Positions 34,097-43,768 of a DNA stretch of 64,000 nucleotides are shown piece after piece (position 1 is the first letter of the stretch; every line of letters starts with the position of its first letter). The translations under genes were made by a program, and so were the position numbers. Below the pieces are notes generated by a model. The model made no database searches and was not told where the DNA came from. It saw nothing but the letters and a program-made list of their open reading frames with translations. Origin of the DNA: GCA-2697345 sp045565015 (GTDB lineage Bacteria > Pseudomonadota > Alphaproteobacteria > Rhodobacterales > Rhodobacteraceae); the NCBI GenBank assembly GCA_045565015.1, contig JBJLGD010000033.1, forward strand, positions 56,641-120,640. Direction: 5' to 3'.

Positions 34097-35268
34097 ATAT
34101 TGGCTTTCTTAACCAAAAACCGGAATCCAAACAATGATAAAATCGCCAAAATAAGCATTACAGATCCTAAATAAAATGCTATTCCTGGTACGTTCGTTGC
34201 CTCTAATAACGCTCCTGCCAGTATAGGGGCTAGGACAACACCCACGTAAAATAGGGTTAAGAACAGTCCAATACCTATACCTCGATTTTCAGGTGTAAGA
34301 ACTTCTGAGGGTAATCCCATTATTGGCCCCGCCGCTAGCCCCGCAAATAAACCAATTAAAATATAAATTAGAGAGGTATATTCTGTATGGGCTGATATAA
34401 AAAGTAAGATAGAAAAGCTGGTTAAGCTAAATATAATTATCAAATCTTTTTTTCCTGTTTTATCGGCATAATAACCCCCAAGCGGTATGGATATTGCCGC
34501 CAACCAAAGAACTATGCTTGAAACTGAACTTGCTGATAACATAGTCCAACCTTTCTCTATAAGAAAGATAGGTGAAAATCCGAAAATCATAGCTAGTGCG
34601 GCATTGTAAAAAGACCAAATAACCCCTGCCAACAAGAGGGCAATAAGCGACGTACCGTTTATCTTAAAACTTTTATTATCTTTCATCTCTAAAGACTCAA
34701 CCTCGAGAAAAAAACTATGAAATAATAAAAGCCCAAATAAGATTATACTTGTTACCGCAAGCATTGCCCACGTCAGACCAGCCACCTCACCAATTAAAGG
34801 TAAAATTACCAAAGCAGACCCAATTCCAATAGGCCATGAGTTCGCAAAAACACCCATAGCAAGCGAAATCTCCTTCCCTGAAAAATAATCTGTAACCATT
34901 TTAGCCATTAACACATTTAATAAAACACCACCTGCTCCAGATATTAGTCTACCTGTCAACTGAAGGTGGTAATTCCAACCAAATGCCATAACCAGAGACC
35001 CAAAAACCATCAATACCATACCAAATGTAACAATCCGTTTGTCACCAAATATCTTAGCAATACCCGCACCGGGAATAGCTAAAATAATACCTGGAGACAT
35101 GTATAAGCCAATTAAGATCCCTAAATCTACCAACCCTATCCCGTAACTATCAGCGAATAATGGTGAAAGTGAAGCAACCGCTTGGAACTGAAAACCCATA
35201 GTTACGCGAGCAAAGAATAGAACAGCAAGCATAAGCCATCGATTACTTTCCTGAACCTGTGTACTCAT
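34093..35268 (-). CDS. MFS transporter
   Basis: A 391-residue inner-membrane carrier with about 12 helices. LFADSYGIGLVDLGILIGLY, the first-loop AKIFGDKRIVTFGMVLMV and the central loop before helix 7 (IPLGGYYADKTGKKDLIII) fit the major facilitator superfamily, in the cyanate/nitrate-type group. The substrate is not evident. It is the last gene of a leftward run with kbl and the SDR gene, 30 nt after kbl, and probably imports the compound they degrade. Confidence 0.88.
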   Translation of the reverse strand: MSTQVQESNRWLMLAVLFFARVTMGFQFQAVASLSPLFADSYGIGLVDLGILIGLYMSPGIILAIPGAGIAKIFGDKRIVTFGMVLMVFGSLVMAFGWNYHLQLTGRLISGAGGVLLNVLMAKMVTDYFSGKEISLAMGVFANSWPIGIGSALVILPLIGEVAGLTWAMLAVTSIILFGLLLFHSFFLEVESLEMKDNKSFKINGTSLIALLLAGVIWSFYNAALAMIFGFSPIFLIEKGWTMLSASSVSSIVLWLAAISIPLGGYYADKTGKKDLIIIFSLTSFSILLFISAHTEYTSLIYILIGLFAGLAAGPIMGLPSEVLTPENRGIGIGLFLTLFYVGVVLAPILAGALLEATNVPGIAFYLGSVMLILAILSLFGFRFLVKKANI

Positions 35269-35297
35269 AATATAATTCCTAAAACCATAGTCATTAT

Positions 35298-36491
35298 TTA
35301 TATTATTCCAAGTTCTTTCCCGGAAGCCTGAAATGCCATAATCGCTAAGTCCAAATCTTTTGTTGAAAAAGCAGACGACATTTGTGTTCGGATTCTATCT
35401 GTTCCTCGTGGAACTACCGGAAAGCTAAATGGCGCCACATATACCCCTTTTTGTGAAAGACTCTCCGCCATTTTTTGACAAAGATCTGGATCTCTAAGCA
35501 TTATTGGTACTATAGGGTGCTTACCATCTAGTACTTCAAAACCTAAATTCTTAATTTTTTTCCTGAAATACAATGTATTCTCATGAACTCTACGACGACT
35601 TTCTTGCGACTCTTCAAGCATAGCCAAAACTTTAATTGATGTTACTGCAATTATAGGTGCCAAAGTGTTGGAAAAAAGATATGGACGAGATCTCTGTCGA
35701 AGTAATTCAACGACCTTTCGATTTGACGAAACATACCCACCTGAAGCTCCTCCTAATGCTTTCCCTAATGTGCCTGACATAATATCCACTCGTCCCATAA
35801 CATCACAATATTCATGCGTTCCACGCCCAGTATCACCTATAAACCCTACCGCATGACTATCATCCACCATTACCATTGCATTATATTTTTCTGCTAGATC
35901 ACATATTCCTTTTAAATTAGCGATATATCCGTCCATAGAAAATACACCATCAGTTGCAATTAAACGAAATCTACAATTAACAGCTTTTTTAAGCTGCACC
36001 TCTAAATCATCCATATCTGAGTTTTTATATCTAAAACGCTGAGCCTTACTTAAACGAATTCCATCAATTATAGAGGCATGGTTTAAGGAGTCAGAAATTA
36101 TCCCGTCCTTTGACCCTAAAAGGGTTTCAAAAAGGCCAGCGTTTGCATCATAGCAACTAGAATATAAAATTGTATCCTCAAAACCAAGAAATTTAGAAAG
36201 ACGGCTCTCTAAATTCTTATGTTGCTCTTGAGTGCCACAAATAAACCTTACAGATGACATGCCATATCCATACTTCTCTAAGGCACTTTTCCCTTCAGCT
36301 ATCAGATCTGGATGGTTAGATAAACCAAGGTAATTATTTGCACAAAGGTTTATCACCTTTTGGCCGTTGTCGAGAGTAACAGTACTAGACTGTGGTGTAT
36401 TAATTACGCGTTCTTTTTTAAAAAGCCCTTCAGAACGAATAATGTTTAACTCTGAACTTACATGAGAAATAAACTGGTTGTTCATAGCCAT
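35298..36491 (-). CDS. kbl: Glycine C-acetyltransferase (2-amino-3-ketobutyrate CoA ligase)
   Basis: A 397-residue alpha-oxoamine synthase that cleaves 2-amino-3-oxobutyrate with CoA to glycine and acetyl-CoA. It shows INLCANNYLGLSNHP, YGYGMSSVRFICGTQEQHK, MVMVDDSHAVGFIGDTGRGT and the PLP lysine in MSGTLGKALGGASGGYV; VVPRGTDRIRTQMSSAFS ends it. The SSVRFICGTQ motif separates Kbl from HemA and BioF. The usual partner Tdh is absent; an SDR gene lies 8 nt upstream in its place. Confidence 0.93.
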   Translation of the reverse strand: MAMNNQFISHVSSELNIIRSEGLFKKERVINTPQSSTVTLDNGQKVINLCANNYLGLSNHPDLIAEGKSALEKYGYGMSSVRFICGTQEQHKNLESRLSKFLGFEDTILYSSCYDANAGLFETLLGSKDGIISDSLNHASIIDGIRLSKAQRFRYKNSDMDDLEVQLKKAVNCRFRLIATDGVFSMDGYIANLKGICDLAEKYNAMVMVDDSHAVGFIGDTGRGTHEYCDVMGRVDIMSGTLGKALGGASGGYVSSNRKVVELLRQRSRPYLFSNTLAPIIAVTSIKVLAMLEESQESRRRVHENTLYFRKKIKNLGFEVLDGKHPIVPIMLRDPDLCQKMAESLSQKGVYVAPFSFPVVPRGTDRIRTQMSSAFSTKDLDLAIMAFQASGKELGII

Positions 36492-36499
36492 TTATATCC

Positions 36500-37300
36500 T
36501 TATTTAGAGGTATTTCTATTAATTAACCCGGCTGACAAAAAGCCGCCGTCTACTCCTAGAACTTGACCATTTATATAACGCGCTTGTTCACTTACTAAAA
36601 AAACAGCTGAAAAAGCTGTCTCCTCTGGAGTCCCATACCTATCCATAGGAATTGCTGCTCGATATATCTTTCTTGTTTCTTTTGAGTGCATTTTAGCAAC
36701 TAGTTCAGTTTCAATAGCTCCCGGAGCTAAAGCATTAACCGTTATACCTAACTCTGCTAGTTCCACGGACATAACCTTTGTCAGAGCTATAACTCCTCCT
36801 TTTGCTGCCCCATAAGCTGACCTTCCAGTACCACCTCTTAAACCCGCGGTAGAAGAAAGGTTAACAATACGACCATAACTTTTTTTTTTCATCTCACGTG
36901 CTACAGCCTGACAACAATAAAATGTCCCCGACAAATCAACATCTATCAATCGCTTCCATTCCTCTGGTGTTGTTTCCAAAAAACTCCGTTCTAGTCCAAT
37001 ACCCGCGCTGTGGACTAATATATCTATCTTTCCCCACTTTTCTATAACCTTTGAAACCATTTCATTAACATCTTGGGGCTTTTGTACATCTACTTTCATT
37101 GCGAGAGAGTTGCTACTATCTAGATCTTTAACTCTTGCATTAGCCTTCTGGTAATCTATATCAGCGATAACAACTTTTGCTCCTAATTCGGAAAGCTGAG
37201 AAGCTATACATAAACCTATACCACTTGCTCCCCCAGTTATAAGTGCAACTCTATCGTGGAAATCTAAGCTGGCAAAAGCTTTTTGATTAGCTTGCAACAA
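36500..37300 (-). CDS. SDR family oxidoreductase (FabG-like)
   Basis: A classical short-chain dehydrogenase of about 266 residues. It has ALITGGASGIGLCIASQL (cofactor), HSAGIG (the NNAG position), catalytic Ser in IVNLSSTAGLRGG, the YxxxK pair in SAYGAAKGGV and PGAIETELV. It is placed directly before kbl, so it might oxidise a 3-hydroxy amino acid to the 2-amino-3-oxo acid that Kbl cleaves; FabG-type acyl reduction is the alternative. Start set at TTG 37300 because GGAGG lies five bases upstream; an ATG at 37315 lacks a good site. Confidence 0.88.
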   Translation of the reverse strand: MLQANQKAFASLDFHDRVALITGGASGIGLCIASQLSELGAKVVIADIDYQKANARVKDLDSSNSLAMKVDVQKPQDVNEMVSKVIEKWGKIDILVHSAGIGLERSFLETTPEEWKRLIDVDLSGTFYCCQAVAREMKKKSYGRIVNLSSTAGLRGGTGRSAYGAAKGGVIALTKVMSVELAELGITVNALAPGAIETELVAKMHSKETRKIYRAAIPMDRYGTPEETAFSAVFLVSEQARYINGQVLGVDGGFLSAGLINRNTSK

Positions 37301-37426
37301 CGATACCTCCAGCATACATCCAATCCGATAACATTATAAAAACCATCTTTTGGCTCCTGAAAGTTTTTTTGATAATGAGCTAACCTTAACTGAAGACTTT
37401 ATATTTGAAAGTGATTCTCATAATAT

Positions 37427-38410
37427 TTATAACTTTTTCATTAACTCATTATATCTGGATAAACTAATATTAGACCCACAGGCGATAATTCCAACAGATT
37501 TTCCACGAATTTCTTCCTTTAGGGGTCCAAGAATCGCCGCTAAAGAAGCTGCACACGCGGGCTCTGCAAGTATGTTTGAATATTCTCGATAATACTGCAT
37601 TGAAGTGAGTAAGTCATTGTCGGAAACTAATACTACTTTATCAACAAATTTTTCCGCAATAGAAAAAGAATAGGGCAATGTAAGTGGAGACCCTAAACTA
37701 TCAGCTATTGTATCTACTTTGCCAATTGACACTGGTTTGCCAGCTTCAAAACTTTGGGAAAACCCGGCGGCACCAGAAGGCTCAACACCAATTATTTTAG
37801 ATTTAGGATTGCATTCTTTTATTGCTGAAGCCATTCCGCCAATTAAGCCACCACCACCGACGGGAATCACAAAAACATCAATTTCAGGTTTTTGATCATA
37901 GTATTCCGCTCCACATGTAGACGCACCTAAAACCATGTTTTCATCATCAAAAGGATGCATCATCACTCTACCTTCTGTTTGCTCTAATGAAGTCATGACC
38001 TGAAAGGCGCCTGCTATATCTTCACATAAGATTACGTCTGCTCCCATTGATTTACAGCCCTCAATCCTATACGGATCCGTTGCTTTTGGCATAGTAATCT
38101 TCGCATTTACACCGGCACAGGCCGCCGCCCAAGACACAGCCAACGCATGATTTCCACCACTCGCCGCTATAACACCTCGGCTTTTTTGTTCAGTCGATAA
38201 GCTGTCCAAACCTAAGAATGCACCTCTTGCTTTAAATGATCCTGCTTGCTGAAAGAGCTCCAATTTTACAAATACTCGTGTGTCTACTGGCAGTAGCTCA
38301 GTCCAACGATCAGATATCAGTGGAAGCACAGGAGTAATTAAGAGTTTGTCTTTAATTTTAAACCGCGCGACATTAATATCAGAAGTTGAGAAACCTAATT
38401 TACCCTTCAT
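37427..38410 (-). CDS. Threonine/serine dehydratase-like PLP enzyme
   Basis: A fold-type II PLP enzyme of about 327 residues. The PLP lysine is in QQAGSFKARGAFL, the Asn-containing loop is AASGGNHALAVSWAAA, and the phosphate-binding glycine loop is VIPVGGGGLIGGMASA. The family includes threonine dehydratase, serine racemase, hydroxyaspartate dehydratase and EutB-type ectoine-utilisation enzymes; there is no ACT regulatory domain, so a catabolic role is likelier than IlvA. It is upstream of the SDR and kbl genes on the same strand. The start at ATG 38410 has GGAT upstream; TTG 38422 is possible. Confidence 0.88.
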   Translation of the reverse strand: MKGKLGFSTSDINVARFKIKDKLLITPVLPLISDRWTELLPVDTRVFVKLELFQQAGSFKARGAFLGLDSLSTEQKSRGVIAASGGNHALAVSWAAACAGVNAKITMPKATDPYRIEGCKSMGADVILCEDIAGAFQVMTSLEQTEGRVMMHPFDDENMVLGASTCGAEYYDQKPEIDVFVIPVGGGGLIGGMASAIKECNPKSKIIGVEPSGAAGFSQSFEAGKPVSIGKVDTIADSLGSPLTLPYSFSIAEKFVDKVVLVSDNDLLTSMQYYREYSNILAEPACAASLAAILGPLKEEIRGKSVGIIACGSNISLSRYNELMKKL

Positions 38411-38437
38411 TATATTATCCAACTTTCTAGCAAATAT

Positions 38438-39508
38438 TTATACATTCGTTAACCCTAATCGTTTACGTAAAAAAGATAACCCTAAAACTGTTAAGATAAT
38501 TCTGTATAAATGATGCAAGGTTACAACTGCTGGATTAGCGGAAAGGCTTAAAGCTATAAGAGACATTTCAGTGACCCCACCTGGAGCAAAACTTACTAAC
38601 AAAACCTGAAAAGATAAAGTTGTGAAAGGAAAAACTAACAGGCACAACAGTAACCCAATAAATAGCATAGTTATAACCGAAACAAAGCTTAAACCTGCCG
38701 CCCGATACAGTATTGCTTTAGAAATCCCAAAAAACTTTGACCCTAAACCCACACCAACAACAACTTGGGAAATAATAATCATAAAACTTGGTAAATAAAT
38801 GGGGTCAGAATAAGTAAGATTTACAGCTGCAGCAACAAATAATGGGCCCATTAGGTGGGCTGCCGGTAATCTTAACTTTGGTCCAATATATAAACCTAGA
38901 ATAGCAGTAATAAGAACAATTAGATAGTTCTGCACCCACGTTAGATTAGAATAGACAACAGGCAGTTTTATTCCGCTAGCACTTCCAAGAGTTTCACCAA
39001 CCCATATAGACATTAATATTGGAACTAACATAATAACAAATATAATTCTTAGAAATTGCTGCACCGTAAGAATCCGTATATCGCATCCGGCTTCTTCACC
39101 CATTGAGATACTCTCCATTAAACCGCCTGGGGCCCCACAAAAAAAAGCTGTTGACCTGTCATAACCACCAATTCTATTAAAAATAAAAAAGTTTGAAGCG
39201 TGAGCTAATATAACAAAAATTGAAATAATAATTAAAGAAGGAACCATTTGTGGAGCTTGAGAGATAAGGCTCCAGTTAACTTGAGTGCCAATCATTATTC
39301 CTATGAAAGCAATAAAAAATTTCCGAAAATTAGGTGGAAACTCATATTTGTCTGGAAGGACTCTTTTTTCCCAGCTTACAGTTAAAGCAGTAATTAATAG
39401 GCTACCAAGCATCCATGGCATTGGAAGACCCACTTTCTCAGCAACGAAACCGCCCGCTGCACCAAGTATTAATAAAAAAGCTGTTGTGAAAATGATTTTA
39501 GTAATCAC
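38438..39508 (-). CDS. AbrB family membrane protein (AmoA-like putative transporter)
   Basis: A 356-residue membrane protein with about ten helices in two repeats. GGFVAEKVGLPMPWMLGSLL at the start and LRLPAAHLMGPLFVAAAVNL in the middle are the paired repeat motifs, while FFCGAPGGLMESISMGEEAG and APGGVTEMSLIALSL are the re-entrant glycine loops. The family is often labelled regulator or ammonia monooxygenase, but the structure looks like a transporter. It lies 28 nt before the dehydratase gene and may move its substrate or product. Confidence 0.82.
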   Translation of the reverse strand: MITKIIFTTAFLLILGAAGGFVAEKVGLPMPWMLGSLLITALTVSWEKRVLPDKYEFPPNFRKFFIAFIGIMIGTQVNWSLISQAPQMVPSLIIISIFVILAHASNFFIFNRIGGYDRSTAFFCGAPGGLMESISMGEEAGCDIRILTVQQFLRIIFVIMLVPILMSIWVGETLGSASGIKLPVVYSNLTWVQNYLIVLITAILGLYIGPKLRLPAAHLMGPLFVAAAVNLTYSDPIYLPSFMIIISQVVVGVGLGSKFFGISKAILYRAAGLSFVSVITMLFIGLLLCLLVFPFTTLSFQVLLVSFAPGGVTEMSLIALSLSANPAVVTLHHLYRIILTVLGLSFLRKRLGLTNV

Positions 39509-39552
39509 CAGGAACCTTTCTAAAAAGATTTAATACCAAACTATGATCAACC

Positions 39553-41157
39553 TTAAGAGAAAAGAAACCCCGCATACCCATCTTTGGCTATTTTGTTACA
39601 AATATCTCTATAGTTATTTAAGCCGCCTGTATACGGCATAAAAACTCTCGGTTTGCCAGGAACATTGGCTCCCAAATACCAGGAATGTTTTGCTTTTGGT
39701 AATAGAGTTTTATTCGCAGTATCATTTACGTGATCTACCCAACTTTCCACTGCCTCCGGGGTAGCCTCAACACTATTCAAATTATTGCTCTCCACATGTG
39801 ATATGCAATCGGTAACCCAATCCACATGCTGCTCGATTGCACGAGGCATATTTGTAAGAACTGATGGACTTCCTGGCCCAGTTAAGAAAAACATATTAGG
39901 AAATCCAGCCACCTGGAGGCCTAGATATGTTTTAGGTCCAGCACTCCAAATACTTTTAATGCTTGAATTATCCCGCCCCTTAATATCCATTTTTAAAATA
40001 GAGCCGGTCATAGCGTCAAAACCAGTTGCAAAAACTATAATATCAAGCTCAAACTCATCCGAAAACGTTCGAAGACCATTGACAAAAATTTCCTTGATAG
40101 GATCTTTTCTGATATCTACCAACGAAACGTTCGGCTTGTTATAGGTCTCAAAATAATTGGTGTCTATCGGTGGTCGTTTAGTAGAGAATGGATGGTCGAT
40201 ATCGCTTAGAGCTCTAGCCTTGTCAGGATTCTTCACGATTGATCTTATCTTATCCTTTAAAAATTCTGACATTATATTATTCGACGTTGTATTAGTAAGA
40301 ATATCGTCAAAACATTCTCTAAAACCAAGGCCACCATTTTGCCAAGCATTATTCATGATTTCTAAACGTTCCTGCTCTGGAGTATCAAATGCATGTTTCA
40401 AAGGTAAAGGCCAAGCATGACCACCACGGCTTAATAACATTTTTTCTAACCAATCCTGCGTTTTATTCTTAAAATCAACGATAAACTCAGTGGATAGTTT
40501 TTGATTTCTTGCTGGAACACTATAATTAGGAGTTCTTTGAAAGACGGTTAATAATCTTGCTGTTTCCGATATTACTGGTATGGCTTGAATGCCAGATGAG
40601 CCTGTCCCAATTACCCCAACTCTTTTATTACTAAAACTAATTTCCTCGTGAGGCCATTCTCCAGTATGGTAGATCTTACCATTGAATTTTTTTATTCCTG
40701 GAATGTCTGGTTTATTTGCAGTGGATAAACATCCGACAGCGTTTATTACATATTTTGACCGATATTGTTTTCCACTGTTATCAGTTATTAACCATATTTT
40801 TTCGGATTCTAAAAATTCACTTTTAGTAATTCGGCTATTAAAACTTATGTTATTTCTTAATCTGAGAGTATCCGTAACAAAGTTTAGGTATTCCAAAATC
40901 TCCGCTTGACCAGGGTACCGCTCACTCCATTCCCACTTTTTTAATAATTTTTCTGAAAAGTAATAGCAATAAGTATGGCTCTCAGAATCACATCTAGCTC
41001 CAGGATACCTATTCCAGTACCAAGTACCTCCAACATTATCTGCGGCTTCAAAAATTTGTACGGATAGGCCAATTTCATCTCTCAACTTATAAAGTTGATA
41101 AAGCCCTGAAAAACCCGCTCCTATAATTATTGCGTCAAAATCTAATCTTTCAGTCAA
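39553..41157 (-). CDS. Baeyer-Villiger type flavin monooxygenase
   Basis: A 534-residue FAD/NADPH monooxygenase. It has IIIGAGFSGLYQLYKL (FAD), GGTWYWNRYPGARCDSESH, the BVMO fingerprint FNGKIYHTGEWP (FxGxxxHTxxWP; about residues 160-171) and the second Rossmann motif VGVIGTGSSGIQAIP. BVMOs insert oxygen next to a ketone to form an ester or lactone; cyclohexanone- and phenylacetone-monooxygenase-like members share this layout. It heads the leftward run through AbrB, dehydratase, SDR, kbl and MFS. The substrate is unknown. Confidence 0.9.
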   Translation of the reverse strand: MTERLDFDAIIIGAGFSGLYQLYKLRDEIGLSVQIFEAADNVGGTWYWNRYPGARCDSESHTYCYYFSEKLLKKWEWSERYPGQAEILEYLNFVTDTLRLRNNISFNSRITKSEFLESEKIWLITDNSGKQYRSKYVINAVGCLSTANKPDIPGIKKFNGKIYHTGEWPHEEISFSNKRVGVIGTGSSGIQAIPVISETARLLTVFQRTPNYSVPARNQKLSTEFIVDFKNKTQDWLEKMLLSRGGHAWPLPLKHAFDTPEQERLEIMNNAWQNGGLGFRECFDDILTNTTSNNIMSEFLKDKIRSIVKNPDKARALSDIDHPFSTKRPPIDTNYFETYNKPNVSLVDIRKDPIKEIFVNGLRTFSDEFELDIIVFATGFDAMTGSILKMDIKGRDNSSIKSIWSAGPKTYLGLQVAGFPNMFFLTGPGSPSVLTNMPRAIEQHVDWVTDCISHVESNNLNSVEATPEAVESWVDHVNDTANKTLLPKAKHSWYLGANVPGKPRVFMPYTGGLNNYRDICNKIAKDGYAGFLFS

Positions 41158-41336
41158 CTAAATCAATCCCTTGGTTGAAGTTATAAGCGTAAGTTATAAA
41201 TAATACTCTTAATCATCAATATCATTTTAACATTCTACAGCGAAACATAAAAAAAAATACGTCTAAAAGGTTTTTGTTTAAATTTATTGATGACGTCTAT
41301 AAGATTAGGTCAACAGTTTATTCACTTGGAAAAAGT

Positions 41337-42251
41337 ATGCCAAAAAGAAAAATTGATACCCGTACCGCAATTGGGTTCATTGGCCTGGGCGCGATGGGGA
41401 TTGGAATGGTCAAAAACCTTCTAAATAATAATATAGCTGTTTCGGTATTTGATATTAACCAGGAAAAAAAAACTGAACTCACTGCACTTGGAGCAAGTTT
41501 TGAAAAAGATCCTGCAGCAGTAGCTTCTAAAGTAACAAAATTGTTTTTGTGCTTACCGTTCAAACCTGAAGTCGATTCAGTCTTGTTCAATGATAAAGGT
41601 GTGATTGCCGGTAGCAAATCCGGACTAATGGTTTTAGATACGTCAACACTTCTCTCGAAAGACTCTGTGGAAATTAGTCAGAAATTGAAGAAAGTCGGAA
41701 TTTCATACAACGACGCACCTATTTCCGGTCTACCTTACAGAGCACAAAATGGCTCATTAACCGTTCTCTTCGGTGGATCAAAAAAGGAGTTTTCTTCATT
41801 CACCCCTTATTTAAATATAATCGGCAATTTTGTTCTTCACTGTGGTCCAGTAGGAACTGGACAGATGATGAAAGCCTTTAACAACGTACTATACAATATA
41901 AATATTGCTGGTTTATCCGAAGTTTTTCCTTTGGCCTTAAAAGCAGGTTTGAAGCAAAGTGCCCTTGAAAAGCTGTTTACCACTGGATCAAGTAAAAGCT
42001 TTGCGTCTGAATATTTTATTCCCAAAATGGTTAATAGAGTTTTTACAGGGGACTATCAGATGACGGCCGCTGTTAAGGACATAGAAAATGTAAAAAACAT
42101 TACAGAAGACTTTGAAGTTGAAACTCCTATGTTAGATGGGATGGTCAAGACTTATATGGAGGCTATAGAATTAGGTTTTGGTACTGAGGCAAAAAGTGCA
42201 ATGATAAAGGTATACGAAAAAAAGCTACGTTTCCTTTTAAATAATAGCTGA
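41337..42251 (+). CDS. 3-hydroxyisobutyrate dehydrogenase family oxidoreductase
   Basis: A beta-hydroxyacid dehydrogenase of about 304 residues. GFIGLGAMGIGMVKNLL is the cofactor motif, DAPISGLPYRAQNGSLTVLFGG the substrate motif, and the catalytic Lys lies in GQMMKAFNNVLYNINI; the C-terminus is all-helical. Such enzymes oxidise 3-hydroxyisobutyrate, tartronate semialdehyde or related 2-hydroxymethyl acids. The start at ATG 41337 precedes the conserved part; an in-frame TTG 63 nt upstream is less likely. It is divergent from the BVMO gene and converges on the hydroxylase. Confidence 0.88.
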   Translation: MPKRKIDTRTAIGFIGLGAMGIGMVKNLLNNNIAVSVFDINQEKKTELTALGASFEKDPAAVASKVTKLFLCLPFKPEVDSVLFNDKGVIAGSKSGLMVLDTSTLLSKDSVEISQKLKKVGISYNDAPISGLPYRAQNGSLTVLFGGSKKEFSSFTPYLNIIGNFVLHCGPVGTGQMMKAFNNVLYNINIAGLSEVFPLALKAGLKQSALEKLFTTGSSKSFASEYFIPKMVNRVFTGDYQMTAAVKDIENVKNITEDFEVETPMLDGMVKTYMEAIELGFGTEAKSAMIKVYEKKLRFLLNNS

Positions 42252-43736
42252 TTAAAGTTGAATAGATAATAGTTCTTTAATTTCGTTTTGGTTCACAGCT
42301 GAAGCCAAAACGTATCGATCTGGCCGAATTATTACAGCTTCCACTTCAAGTTCATTAAGAAATTCGTTTAGAACTGGTTCCTCTTGTGCATGAAGACATA
42401 GAAAAGGAAGCTTATCTATTTTCCCAGAGCTATCCTTTATCTTCTCTCGAGAAATACACAGCATATTATATCCACAAAAATCATCTAAAAAATGAGAATT
42501 AGATAAAACTGGTTGACCTGCTATAGCCCCACGATGCTTCCTTAAAGCATCCGAAAAGCTCGAACCAAGACCGTGCCCTAACACAGGGTAAAGAGACTTC
42601 ATTTTTGCCTCTCCTTTGTTATTATCTGAGGAAACCTCAAATGCTTTTTTGGGGTCCGTTGTGTTTATAAGACTACCTAACCTTATTGCTGTATGAATAT
42701 AACTATTTACATGAGGGACCCTCTCACTTTCGTAACTATCCAACAAATCGTTATCAGATTGCTTTTTTATTACCGCTGCAATTTTCCAAGCTAAATTGGC
42801 AGCATCTCTTATTCCTGCACACATCCCTTGACCCATAAAAGGCGGCATAAGATGCGCAGCATCCCCCGCAATTAATAACCGATCCTTTTTCCATGCGCTT
42901 GCAACCATCGATTTAAAGGTGTAAATCGCTGTGCGTTCTAAATCTGCAACCTCAGGGGTTATCCATTTCTTAAGAAGGTGCCAAATTCGATCTTTCTGTT
43001 CAAATTCCTGCTCAGTTTCATTCTCAAGTAACCTTATCTCCCAACGACGACGATTTTTTGGTTGATGGCAATAGGTGATTGGTCTTTTTGTATCACAATA
43101 CTGCATAGTAAATTCACCTAGTTCTGGTATGTCTTTCTTGAGTATGGCATCCACAACCAACCATTTTTCTTGAAAACCATGGTCGTTCACCTCACCTCCT
43201 ATTGCGGCACGAATAATGGACTTTGCACCATCACATCCAACTATATATTTTGATTTTAAACCAACCAATTTACCAGAACGTTTCTCTACATAGGTTATAG
43301 TGCTCGAGTTAGGGCGTGATTTAACAGATAAAACTTCTACTCCAAACTTAACTGCTATATTTTTTTGCTCATTAAGACGTTCACGTAATAGGATTTCCAA
43401 GTCTGGTTGGTGAAATCGATAACTTGGATACCAGCCATGTATACCGATTTCTTTTGGCCGAGGCCAATCTAGCAATATATTATCCTTGTTATCCACAAAC
43501 CTCATACCAGAGTTTACATTTACAATATTATTAAGCTTTCCACTAATTCCAATTGTTTGGAATACTCTCATAACTTCATCATCAAAATGGACTGCTCTGG
43601 GCAGGGGGTATATATCATCCTCCCTATCAAGGATAATTACATTTATACCACAGACTGCTAACAAGTTTCCTAAGGTTGCGCCCGTTGGTCCACAACCCAC
43701 AATAATGACGTCCGTATCAAAATTATTTACGCCCAT
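42252..43736 (-). CDS. MhpA-like FAD-dependent aromatic hydroxylase
   Basis: A 494-residue class A flavoprotein monooxygenase. It has VGCGPTGATLGNLLAVCG and VIILDRE for FAD, YIVGCDGAKSIIRAAIG (DG motif) and AGDAAHLMPPFMGQGMCAG (GD motif). The order and the MPPFMGQG segment resemble 3-(3-hydroxyphenyl)propionate hydroxylase (MhpA) and relatives, which hydroxylate a phenol to a catechol with NADH. The extradiol dioxygenase gene 32 nt upstream would open that catechol. The ring substrate is not known. Confidence 0.88.
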   Translation of the reverse strand: MGVNNFDTDVIIVGCGPTGATLGNLLAVCGINVIILDREDDIYPLPRAVHFDDEVMRVFQTIGISGKLNNIVNVNSGMRFVDNKDNILLDWPRPKEIGIHGWYPSYRFHQPDLEILLRERLNEQKNIAVKFGVEVLSVKSRPNSSTITYVEKRSGKLVGLKSKYIVGCDGAKSIIRAAIGGEVNDHGFQEKWLVVDAILKKDIPELGEFTMQYCDTKRPITYCHQPKNRRRWEIRLLENETEQEFEQKDRIWHLLKKWITPEVADLERTAIYTFKSMVASAWKKDRLLIAGDAAHLMPPFMGQGMCAGIRDAANLAWKIAAVIKKQSDNDLLDSYESERVPHVNSYIHTAIRLGSLINTTDPKKAFEVSSDNNKGEAKMKSLYPVLGHGLGSSFSDALRKHRGAIAGQPVLSNSHFLDDFCGYNMLCISREKIKDSSGKIDKLPFLCLHAQEEPVLNEFLNELEVEAVIIRPDRYVLASAVNQNEIKELLSIQL

Positions 43737-43768
43737 ACGATAAAAGCTTTATAAAAACAGTTGCACAT

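Noticed and set aside
38438..39508. AbrB-type protein as a DNA-binding regulator or ammonia monooxygenase
   Set aside because: It is a polytopic membrane protein with paired repeats; neither a DNA-binding fold nor monooxygenase motifs are present.
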